DNA from: Dromaius novaehollandiae
Taxonomy: Eukaryota > Chordata > Aves > Casuariiformes > Dromaiidae
Reading direction: 5' to 3'
Assembly: GCF_036370855.1 (NCBI RefSeq)
Contig: NC_088099.1
Location: 76,053,218 to 76,117,217 of the forward strand
Length of the DNA: 64,000 bases
The translations under genes were made by a program, and so were the position numbers. A model generated the notes under the pieces. It saw only the letters and a program-made list of their open reading frames with translations. It was not told the DNA's origin and made no database searches. Shown piece after piece: positions 41,001 to 53,000 of the stretch. Position 1 is the first letter of the stretch, and every line of letters begins with the position of its first letter.

Positions 41001-44000
41001 GTTTTATCCAACTCATTACAAAGGTTCCTTTCAGTAATAAGGGCTACACCTCCTGAGTCTTGGCTGATGAGTGTGTGTACTTATGTGGCAGCACAAAAAC
41101 TTTGCAAGTTTTCTGATGCTGGCAAACCTAAAATGGTGTTGGTATGCCAACTAGTAGACTCCAGCTTTTACTGAGTCCATCTTAATGTGAAAGCCTGCTG
41201 AGAGACCTAGGGCAGTATATTTTAATATTGCAACTGAGAAGGAAAAATCCCTCAGTTCTTTTAAGAAGTGAAATGAGCTGAGATCACAGCAGATGAGAAA
41301 GCTGAATTATACTTTTTTTTTTTTTTTTTTCCCCCTCCCCCTGCGGAAGAACTTAAATGATGCTTCATGGTTCAACACTAAATTTTATTAGTAAAATGTA
41401 CTAAAAATCTTGCCTTTAATATTAGAATTGAAATATCTTGTTGCATGTAGTTCTAATAACTAATTCTTACTTGTTTACAGATAACTACCCTTATTAATCA
41501 TAAGGATAAACTAAAGCGTTCAGACAAGACTCTGCAAGCAATTCAGCGAGTGGGCCAAGCAGTTAACTTGGCAGTTGCAAAATTTGTTACTGTAGGTGAA
41601 GCCATAGCCAACGAAAATCATGAATTGAAAGAGGAAATGAGTGTTGCTTGCATTGAGGCGAAGAGAGCAGGTATGTGGTTATTCAAGAAACTTGTAGCCT
41701 CTTGTGTTTGTGCAACTTCTGGTTCTCAGTATGTTTAGTGTCAGGGATAATGTAAGAAATTTAATTGGTTGTTTAATTGTTTGACCTTCTTGTGCTGGTT
41801 CATTTCAGGCTTGATTTGCTACCTGATCTTGTCACTTACTTAAATATCAGTCATTTTATGAGGAGGGGATAGAATTGTGTGGTACCTTTTATGTGATCTC
41901 TTGCCACAAGAAATTACCTGACTGCTGTTTATTTTATGATACTACTACAGACAAAGAGCAGAATTTTAAGAATACAGGTTTAGAGCTTGCTGTTGTCAAG
42001 CTAAAAGTGCAGTTTTTAAAGTAATTTTGATGTTAGATGATTGAGATCACTGCATTCTAAATCCGAATGAAGGTCAGTGTTAACCCATATTTTATCAGTG
42101 CTCAGTAAGTTGACTCACTCTGGTAAAAATGAAAATCTTAGAGTATTTGCCTTTTTGCTGAATTGACTTTGTTGCAAACTCTCTGACTGCGTGGATTGAA
42201 TTTGAAATGCAAACAATGCCCCAAAAGCCCTTTTCTAAAATAGTAGGTTACAGTCTCTGGTACTGTAAAAGAATGTCAGTGTCATCCTAGAAACTACTTC
42301 TCTAGATATCAAGTACTGTTCCTTGTATGATACTTTAGTGACTGTTAACAAATTCATATTCTTATATTTGCAGTGCAGTATTCAGCAAGGTCATATCTGG
42401 AAGAATATTACTTTTGTTGTGTCCCCCCCCCTCCCCCAAATACATTCAGATAATCGGGAGTACTGCTTGAAGTTTTTCCTCCTTTAGCAGGTAAAAGTAA
42501 CTACAGGTGTGTGACAGACTTTCTCCACTGAAGCCACAGTCAGCAGAAGGTCTATCTTGAGCTTCGAAATAAAATGCTAAGAAGCCTGAATAATCAAAGT
42601 TTGCATTGATAATCTCAGCTGTTAGAAGACCAAAGCAGTCTGAAGCTTTATTTCCTGTTTTGACAGGTTTGCTGTGGCCAAGTGCTCTTTTTTTTCCTTT
42701 GTTTTTCCACCTGTGTATCTAGGAGGAGCTCAGAATCAAAACTTGTCTGACTGCACTGTTTTCTTTTACCAAATGGTTATACTCTCTTTATGTTATAAGA
42801 TCTATTTCCTATTGTCCAGTGATGTGTCTTAGTCTAGAGGAGTGAGAATACAGACTGTTTAGTTTTCAGCCAAGCCTCAGATTACCTTGGCATGGGTCAG
42901 TTATTCTTTCTGAGCCATTTCAGCTCTAACTGAAGACTTGCATAGGATATTCAGTACACTGAGCACGTTTGTTGCCTGTTGTTTTGGGGGGGTTGTGTGT
43001 GTGGGGGGGGGGGCTTGCAAGTTTTTTGCGGGGGAGATTGTTTGTGGCGGTGGTTTCTTTTGTTTTGGGAGGGAGAAAGAGGGGAGTAGAGTTCCCATAA
43101 CACTGTAGGAACTTGCGCCAACCATGGCTTACTGCTTCAGGCACCAGCCCTTCTCATGGGGAGGGGAAAGGATTTGTGGGGAGCTGTAGTTTGCTGCAGC
43201 TATTTGAATTCTGTGAGGAGAGTGTGGAACAGAAAACTTCTGTTTTACTCTTGCAGAGCAGAGAGAAAATGAAGGGAGAAGTAGGTGAAGAAGCATCCTC
43301 TCTAAGATAAACTTTGGTAACTGCTTCTCGTTGACTAAGATTGCACTAGGCATTTGTTTTTTCTTTGTTTCCAGTTGCATGGTCATATTAAGGAAGCAAA
43401 AAATGGAGAACTATTCTGAAACCAGTTTCCTGTCACTTGAAATGTTCTGTGTTGTAAAAATTATATATACAGTAAAGCAGTGTTGAGCAGTAACAATAAA
43501 ATGAAGCTTATGTGATTTAATGTGTAAAGCAATAGCTTAACTCTGTAATTCTGGGTTGGAGAAGTTTGGTTTTTATTGTAATAAAACATTCACAGATGTG
43601 TAAGTAGCTAAATCTGACCATTTCCTCTCTGGGTGTGTTTTGATTTTTTTTTTTTTTTTTTAAGTGTTGACATTCCATCTTCTAAAGGCACACGCAGTAG
43701 AAAGCCATTGCTGTTTAGAAACAAATAGATTCAGGACATTGAAACGAGATAGTTCTGTTGTACTAGTCTTCAGTGCAGAGGATGTTGTGGAGCTATTTAT
43801 ACTCTATTTTAGCCAATAAATTAGATGCTGCCTGAAAAATAAAGGGAGACATGAAGAGGAAGAAAAATAACTGCTAGACATAGAAGATATGTTTCAATAC
43901 TAAAGGATTTAGAACATGAAGTGTCTTAACTGCAAACAGAAGTATGGAGTCTTTAAATTCATTGCATCTCCTGCAGAGGCTTTGAAGGAAGAAGAATGTT

Positions 44001-47000
44001 GCATCTGACTCATGAAGGTTAATCGATTAACTGAAGTGTTTTAGACTTGTTATGGCGACTTCCTCATAATAAACCTTGTTATTTGATTGACTGAAATAAA
44101 ATAGAATTATAAAACAAACACTCCAGAGGGTCTTGTATCGGACTTTCCCTAACACTGTTCCTGCACCGTTTCGGTGTTCACAAAGGCAATATAGTAGTGG
44201 AACATATCTCAAAGAAGCACATTTCTGGGTGCCCATCTGTGTGGTTTTTTTTTTTTTTTTTTCCCAAAAGAAAGGAAAAACTAGTTAATTGAAAAGAGAA
44301 AACACCCATCAAGAATGAGTTAGTGCCATAACATTTTCAGTGTTTTGACATGTTGAATGTATGGCCCTAAAGGAAAGACATGGAGTAAAAATTATGGCAA
44401 TAAACAGCTGTCTGTATTCTTGCCTTTTCTTCCTTATTCCTTCCTTACAGAAGGAATAAATAAATAAGACTAAAAAGCAACAATGTAAAATAAATAAATA
44501 GAATAATTTAGGTTGGAAAGGACTTCTAGAACTCATCTAGTTCAGCAGGTCCCGTTAAAGCATGATGCTCAGGGCCTTGGCTGGTTGAGTTTTAAGTATC
44601 TCCAAGAATTCAGGCTCTGCAACTTCTTTGCACACCTCTCCCAGTGTTTGACCACCCTCATGGTGGAAAAAGCTTTTTCTTTTATTTTGACAAATTTTCC
44701 TGTGATCCAACTTCTGCATGTTACTTCTTATTCTGTCACTGTGCACCTCTGAGAACAGTCTGTTTCTCTGTCTTCTCCATACCTGCCTATTAGGTAATTT
44801 TAGAAAGCAGTAAGCTCTGCCATTAGCCTTCTCTTCTTAAGGCCGAGCAAGCCCTGTTCCTTCAACCTTTCCTCTTATGTCACATGCTCCACTACATCAA
44901 TGTCAGTCTTGTACTGGGCACCCCCAAATGGGACACAGTATTCCAGATGCTGTCTCACAAGTGCCAATTAAAAGGGAAGAATCCCTTCCCTCAGGCAGCT
45001 GCGGAGTGTAGCCAGCAGGCTGCCTCTGCCAACTCTTGTTCAGCTCATCGGTCACTGGGTTCTTTGTGCCCTTCCCTGAAAAGGTTCTCCCTAGGCAATT
45101 GACCCCCAGCCTGTTACATGGTGTTATGCACTGTTACATGGTGTTATCCTGGCCGAGACACAGGACTTTGCACTTGCCTGTGTTGAACTTCATGAACTTC
45201 CTGACGGACCATTTTTCCAGCCTGCCTATGCCCTTCTGTCTAGCAGCCCTGTCCTGCAGCATATTGGACGCTCCTGCAGTTTGGTGTTGTCCACACGCCT
45301 GCTAAACGTACATGCACTCCCAACGTCTAGGTCATTAATAATGATGTTAGGCAGTAATGACCCCGTATCAGTCCCTGAGGGATGCCACTGGTAACTGACC
45401 ACCAGTTGGACTTTATACCAATCCTTTGAGCTCAACGATCCAGCCAGTTCTCCATCCACCTTTTTATCCACTTATCCAGTTCATATTTCACAACTTAGTT
45501 ATAGGGATGCTATAGGAGACCATGTCAAGGCCTTGCTAAAGTCAAGATGCACCACATGCATTGCTTTCTTTTCCACAGTGGGAGACATCTCATCATAGAA
45601 GGCATTCAGGTTGATCAGGCAGTCTTTGCCCTTGTAAGTCCATGCTAGTTCTACCCAATTGCTTTTTTGTGCTTCCTATGGAAATGGCTTCTGGGATGAT
45701 TTTATTAATATTCCTCGAGACTGATGTGAGGATGACTGGCCAGTGATTCCCTGAGTTTTCCTCCCTACCCTTCTTGAAGATGGGTATGACAATTGCCTTT
45801 TTGCATCATCGTAATTCTCCCCCAATTGCAACGATCTTTCAAACATGATAAAAAGAAGCCTTACAGTGACACTGGGCTGCTTCCTCAGCACCCTCAAATG
45901 CATCCTGATGTGTTCCATGGGGTTGGGTATGCTCAGCTGGTTTAAATGCTCCCTAACTCAGTCTTCCCTCAGATAGGTCTTCGCCTCCTTGTTCCCAGGG
46001 TGCCATTCCTGTCCTGTAGTTGCAGATCTGCAGTCAGAGAAAGAAGTCTTTGTTCTGTTGTCAGAAGTCACAAGTTGCTAGAGCTCTGTAGAGCTGTTGA
46101 CTGTCAGATGTTGCATCTCTTTCTATGTTTTCTGATTACTTTTTGTAAGACATGATGCTGCTTTTTAAAAAGGTGAATCCCTTAGCATAAGAAAAGGGCT
46201 AATGACATTGTACATCTTTCCTTGGTTACCAAAAGCACTCTATTTTAGTTGCTTTCTGTGTGTTGCTACAGCATTTTATCTTGTCATATATATTTTGGGA
46301 GGGCAAAGGAAGAGGTTGTGGTTAATTTCCAGACAAAGTTGAAAAGTTCCAACTAGAGAACGGAGTGACCTGAAATGAATTTGACTGTAGGGAAGGCAAC
46401 AACCAGTCTGTTTCAGTGTTAAATGGTCTTCTTACCCAATTGAAGGCTTGTCTTACAGCTTCACTGTGGGTGTATCTGGCTGCCCGTACTGTTGTGTGGG
46501 TATTAGCTGTACTTCAAGGAAGTTTTCTTGCTTCTATTCAGGCCCTTCAGTTATGGAACTTATTTTGTCAACTGTCTCAAAGTGTATACTCCTTTGTATA
46601 TCACACTCACATACTTCTAATAGAGAGACTTTCTGATTATTAGTAAATGCTCTTATCACCTGAATTAGTCACAGCAAGGTACAGGAAGTTTCCTGCCAGA
46701 ATGCAGTACCTATTCAGGCAACTTAAGAGTTCAGGGATTATAGTTGTCACAGGAAAGAAATCTGTACATAATCACTGTGAATCTTGGAGCTCTGTGTTTT
46801 GAAGGACTGTTAGGCCTTCCTTGTTCCGTAGTACTTGTATTTTCTGATTAATAATGCATCCACAAGTTCTTCATATGAAGTAAGATAGCTGGAGACTCCT
46901 AGCTTTATCAGTTTTTGAAATGAGTATCTTACACATTTGGGTGAATTACCTTAGTTGAAGTCCTGTAGATAAGTCCTATTGGACTCAGTCAAATGTTCTA

Positions 47001-50000
47001 GGTATTATCTTCAAGGGTGATCTACAGGTTAGTTGTGATTGATCATCTTGTCCTGCTTGCTAACAGAAAGTGCGTCTGAGTTCAGCCTCCTTCAGCAGTC
47101 TTTCTGCCGTTATAGAACAGGAAACTGCCTTTCCTCCTATTCCGCTATTATCTAGGGTACTTAGAAAGATTTAATTGAATAGGGTCTTTTGATTTTCTCA
47201 GTAAACAAGGAGATCCATTGGCTGCATTGGAGTATAGAACTTTTTAATTACATTAAAAATATAGGTGGTCAAATAGCCCATTTTAACTATTACTGTATTG
47301 AATGATAGTTGAATAAAAAGATGTTTGTGAACTAAAAATGTGTTCTTTATCAGCGCTTCTTGCCTTTTTTCCTTTCCTGTCTCTGACAGCATACTGTTTG
47401 ATGGTCTTTTCATGAACATAAAGTGCAGTAGTCTCATTACAGTGCTTCAATCCTATAAATTATAAAGTTGTTTGGAAGCTATTTATTCTTCAGGCCTTAG
47501 GGTTTTAACAGCAATATAAACCCTACAAATCAAAGGAATAATAACTGGAATTTGGAAAATGAAAGAGAATTTGTAGTTCTTCGTTCCTTGCTGCATCTCA
47601 TTCATCCAGGATCATGGTGCTGCCTGTGTAGACATTGATTTGACTTTTGCTATTAAAATTGGAAAAATATCTCCCATGAGTGTTTCCTCACTCACTCCTG
47701 CCTCCTCCCTGGAAATTAGACTCTTTTAAGAAAATTAGTATGCCTTAGAAATGGAAGAATGGAGCAGTATTGAATAGTCAAAATTTAAATTTGGAGAGGG
47801 TGCCGCCAACAGTCAATAAAAAGAAAAAAAAATAAGAGAATTGTAGATAAGTTTGAAACAGTTGTTTTATCCACCAAAGGTAAGAGTCAAGTGTGCTCAG
47901 TGACCTAGTTTCTTTTTTTGTAAGTATGAAACTTTATTTATTTATTTATTTTTCTCTACAGGTGAAACAATTGCACAGCTTACGGATGCAGCAAGCTTGG
48001 ATCATCCAGAACCTGATAGCCACATAACAATTTTTACAGACAAAACAGGTGTTGTAAAAGCTGCAAGATTGCTACTGTCTTCTGTGACAAAGGTGCTTGT
48101 GTTAGCAGACAGAATAGTTATTAAGCAGATTATAACTTCCAGAAACAAGGTATTTGTAGCTTCTTTTTTCTTTTGTTTAACTGATATCTGCAGTCAATGC
48201 AAAAGAGTGGGTGCTAAATGAACTGGTATTTTCATTGTATATCTAGCGAAAGTGCAAAATAAAGTGGTTAAAGTAAATGTCTTACGTAAGTTTACCTACG
48301 AAATATGTGAAATGATGGTAATTCAGCAGGAATAAAATAAAAATTTGTGGTGAGTTTTTACATTTTATGTGACCAGGCTAGCATCATTCACTTAATCTGT
48401 TGGAGAAGAGGCTATGTTCCTGTTTATTTAGCTTTATATTTGTTGTGAGGTGGAAAGAATGACTGTCAGTAAAATAGCTGATAAAATCTTCTCCTGGGTA
48501 AAGACAGGATGTTTCTACTGTCAGGAACAAGTTGAGAGCATTCTGAATGTGTCTAAAGCAAAAAGCTGTGAAGCATGATGATAGGAGTCAGTACTAGTGG
48601 AGATGGATTTATAGATTTAAAGTTTTGTGCAATTTAGCTTATGTTCATCTTTAAACTACTTAGTTGACTTAAACAACACATGAAGGCCTGCTTCACCTTA
48701 AATGTAGTCTGCTTCATATGCTACACGGTCTTGACTATAGGATACTCTGTTTTTTCCCTGATGTGCTGAAATGAAAGTAGAAAAACCTTATGTTTAAAAA
48801 ATGAGAGCCTTATGGGGTTTGTTTCTTTTCCTTAATTTTCAACTCCTAATCCCATGTACAGCCCTTCTTTCCTCATCTAACCCCTCATGCTATCTCTTTG
48901 TCTTTTTCTGTCCCAATTTGCTTTCCATACATGCTGTTCTCTGTTGTCCAGCCACTAAATGAAAGGTGCTTAGTTGAGACCAAGGCTGAGAAAATACAGT
49001 GCCAGTTATACCTGCTTCAGTTTGACTCCAGACTTCAGTAGCACTAATTTGCTGTTTTAGTAATCTCTCCTTCTCTGAATGGTTGGTGAAAGTGGTGGCA
49101 GTTGTGTCAGTGTTAATTTGCAATAGATGCTTATAGATTGGTTTTTTCTTGCAGCAGACACCAGAGTTGTTGCCCTAAGACCATTTGCTGCCTTTTCCTG
49201 CCTTTCGTGACCATTTCTTCAGCCCACATCTGGAGCCATGCAGTGATCTGAATTCATTTTCTGTCATAAAAGTGGCTGGTTTTAAATACAGATTTAGGCT
49301 ACAGAGTGACTGTACAAGTGCTTTTATCATGGAGTGATAAGGAGTCATCTGTCCTTTAGGCAACAGGGCATGGTTAATGACTGCTTTAAATATATATGAA
49401 AGTATTGTCCTGCATGCTGCAGTAATGTGAATACAACAAGCATAGGTATAGAAATACAATTTAATTCTGAAGGTATTTGACTATTTAAAATAAAGTCTAA
49501 TATTCCAAACTAAGTGTGTCTAACTGTAATTGCTGTAGTCACCCTAGTTTTTGTGGTCTTTTGGGATTTACAGCATTCTCCTTTCTAAGCATAGTCTATG
49601 TGTTTGAGAATCTCTGGTTCTATTTATGATATTGGTAGGGCAATTCACATCTCTAAGATCAAGCCAAACAAATGATGGTGTCTTACACAGGCATATTCAT
49701 CTATAGAGGATGCATTCCTGAAAAGCATGCCAGAGAGGAATATGATGGGCAGCAAAGCATTTTTTGCCATAAGAAATACAATAGAGGGAAGATGTGGACA
49801 GGGACTTAAGAAGTGCACATAAATTAAATATTGAGGGACAGTATAGTATATATGGTATAGAGAATGGAGAGACAGGAGCAGGATCAGTATTGTCAACTGG
49901 AGGACATGCTAGCTTTTGAAGAGGATGACTGTGACATCTCAGCTGCTTCATCTGAGACTGAATGCCTCATATTAAAATTTTAGTGCCAGTTTTCTTGCTG

Positions 50001-53000
50001 CCTCTTTCTGAAAAGCCACATTTTCCTTGTCATCATCTTCCTCATCTGAATCAAAAGTAGTTAAGTCAATCAAAGGTGAAAGATGGAAAAGGGGGTAATG
50101 CTTGGATGTTTAATCTCACAGATTTATGAAGTGATTGAGATCTTCTGGAATGGCGATCCAGTCCAAAACCCAGCTTCTTCTCTGGCTGATGATCCTGATG
50201 ATCCTTTTTCTGCCTCTTCATCTGTATACCATATATTTTGTCTCTGTGTTTTTAAATTGCATGCGGTTCCTAAGTCCCTGCCCACATCTTCCCTCCATTA
50301 CAAAATTTGCTTCACTGTCAGCAGACTTAGTTACTTCATCAGTGAGCTTAACATCTTGCTCTGCTTACTGTCATCAGTCAGGTTAGGAGTGCTAGAACAA
50401 TGGATAGAGAAGTGGTGGATAGCAGGGTGTTGCTGTAATTTGCAGATCAGATCAAAATATGGTTGTGCCCTGAAGTGATGTCCGTCTAAGACTTCAGTCT
50501 GAAAAGCTACATTCATGGTGCAGCAACAGCTCTATAATTCTAAGCTCTAAATTAGATATTAACAGTAATGTGAAAGTGTTTTTGGTGCATATTTTACCTG
50601 TGAATTTAAAAATATAAATTTTAATTGCTATTTGTATGTTAGATGTTGAAAAAAAGTTTAAAATGAAAAAATTTGAAAACATCCCAGATATTTTAACACG
50701 TTCTTGAAAAAGTTTTAGATAATTTAGAGGTGTCTATACTGTTTCTTCCTGTCTGTAATTTCTTAGAATGTCAGGTATGCCTGGAATGTCTTAGAATTGT
50801 TAGGTGTAGTGGAAATCTGTGTGCTTTCACCAAAGTTTTAATTTGACAAGGAATTTGTCATGGCAGAAACACTTACCCTAGGGTAGTTGTAACAAGTTGC
50901 TTGCAACCAAGACAAGCCTTATGAAGTACTGTACTTGGCTAAACCAAAGATGATTGATTATAATTACTCCTTATGATTTTTTTTTTATTCTAGGAAGAGA
51001 AAATTGGACCTTAACTTGTATCTTTTCTCTCTTCCCCACATTCACCTTTTCCTTCTCTGTCTGCTTTCCCCTGTCCGCCTCGCCTCGCCTCCCTTCCCTT
51101 CCCTTCCCTTCCCTTCCCTTCCCTTCCCTTCCCTTCCCTTCCCTTCCCCCTCACTTTCCCAGTTTTGTGGTTCTCTGCTTTCTTCACTCCCATACTGACT
51201 ACTATTTTCTCACTTTCATCTCTGTGCTCCTTACTTCCAAGTCCTTGTCCTTTCCACATCAGCCATGCTCATGCATCAACACCTTAATCCTTAAAGTTCT
51301 TGTTTCTGCAGGATTTGTGGAACTGGCTGCATACAATAATGGCAGGACATGCAGACTGATACTGCTGTCTAGTATTGCAGCAATAAGTCAGTCAGTTCCA
51401 CAGTGCTCACAGGACTTAGTGGGGTATTTGCTTTCCATGGATTCTGACTATGAGTTTGAGTAGGTGCTGTTACAAGAGAATGGGTGCTTCTCAGGCCGTT
51501 TTTCTGGGTTGCAGGAAGGGACTAATTTGTCATAATCAGTTATGTAGACTACTTCTTTAGTTGAAGGAAAGATTCTTTTGGCATGGGAAGGAGAAAAGTG
51601 AGTTTAAGTTTCTCCCTTTAAGTACAGCTTATTCAGTTTTCATGGGGTATCTATCTCCAGTCTTAAACACAATGAAAAACTGCTTGGACTGTCTTCCCTT
51701 GTTAAGTCATTTAGTAGGTTTGAAAGATCACTTTGGGTTTAGAAACCATACATATAACATGAAAAACCCTAATGTTAGCCCACTTTAAACTATGTTCTAG
51801 TGACCTCAGCAGGAGAACTTCACTAACTTATAAGCTATGTGGCAGCTATTTGTGTTGAATTCTTACAAAACAGTAATTTCACGTGCTTTTATATATCTTG
51901 AGTATGAGATACAGTTTGGGTTCATTTAGTTCTTTGTTTTATAAGAGATGATGAAGATTTTTAGAGTTAGAATAAATTGCTGTTATGGAAAGCATAAAAC
52001 TATATATTAACTCAATTCTAACTTTTGTTTTTTCTGTGGAATGCATCTTTTTAATGCAAGCTGCCATTCAATAAAAACAGCTGTCTGACTGTACAATTGT
52101 GGCATTAGGTTTTGAAAAACTTGCATCTGAAAATGAACCTTTAAACTGAGAATTGCTGCATATAGGTATCATCTGTACATTAATTTTCAGTACTTGCATT
52201 TTTAAATTTAATATGACTAATATTTTGTCTAAATACAGAAACTGAATTCTGTAATACTGTTAATCTTGATAATGACAAGGGTGAGAAAAATGGTTATTTG
52301 AGGTGTCAGAATGAGTCATTTTGAATGAAGTATGATTATTTATTTATACTTGATTTCCAGCTGTTGAGTTCTTAATATTTAATTTGCAACAAAATGTGTA
52401 AATTTTATCCTCCCTGCTTTAGAGGTGTTTGCAAATAATAAAGTTCCTAATTCAGTAATAGTGTTTTCTGTTTAGTATTTGTGGCAATCTACAGTATTTT
52501 CCCTTAACATCTTACAGGTTCTTGCAACAATGGAACAGCTAGAGAAAGTCAGTAGTTTCCAGGAGTTTGTACAAATATTCAGCCAGTTTGGAAATGAAAT
52601 GGTGGAGTTTGCCCATTTAACCGGGGATCGACAAAATGTAAGTATTAATAAAAAGCTATGAGAAACATTGTAAGTATTGCTTTTCATCTGATTCACTAGA
52701 ATATTTGGGTTCTTCTGGGACGATTAACTGTTACGAAACAAAACCCCAGTGTCCCGTCTCTGAAACCTAAATTTCTCTCCTTGCACCACCCAAAAAGCAT
52801 CTTTTGATGTTAAAGCTCACACTAAGAGGCATCCCTGGGTTATTTGCTCTGTGTATCTTCCAGTAGCCTGGATGTATATTATTTGAGCTTCTCCAAATGT
52901 CCTTTGGTTTCAGTCTATCTTTGGCTCTAGCTTGTCTGCTTTGTTACTCTGATACAAATTTTGTCTGCTGTCACTTCACAGAAACATTTGATGTTTGCAT

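Larger units (their letters stand above)
28276..41480 (+). other. CTNNAL1: CTNNAL1 intron 1 (13.2 kb)
   Basis: GT-AG intron. The first 550 bases continue the CpG island. Beyond the LINE relic, the p53-like cluster, the (GT)n, the poly-T runs and the hairpin at 36818, the rest is unremarkable AT-rich DNA. Open frames at 29632-29880, 30364-30711, 39527-39769 and 39895-40239 (minus) show no recognisable homology. Confidence 0.9.
41671..47961 (+). other. CTNNAL1: CTNNAL1 intron 2 (6.3 kb)
   Basis: GT-AG intron that splits a glycine codon. It holds the G-rich tract, T-runs at about 43646 and 44247, an A/T-rich (AAAT)n patch at 44455-44505 abutting the CR1 3' end, and the antisense CR1. The last 30 bases are (TTTA)n/T-rich and double as the pyrimidine tract of exon 3. 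Confidence 0.9.
48150..52517 (+). other. CTNNAL1: CTNNAL1 intron 3 (4.4 kb)
   Basis: GT-AG intron with the inverted repeat at 49755-50330 and the pentanucleotide tract at 51076. A minus-strand frame at about 50098-49973 ends with an acidic then basic peptide and a stop, described separately. Two minus-strand frames at 48890-49123 and 49175-49459 are unidentified. Confidence 0.88.

Noticed and set aside
49175..49459. Possible hAT PSR-motif region on the minus strand (LNLYLKPATFMTENEF)
   Set aside because: The similarity is weak and its order relative to the acidic segment is wrong for a hAT transposase.
50954..51463. 169-codon frame over the CCCTT repeat
   Set aside because: The pentanucleotide repeat keeps all three frames open; no family similarity.
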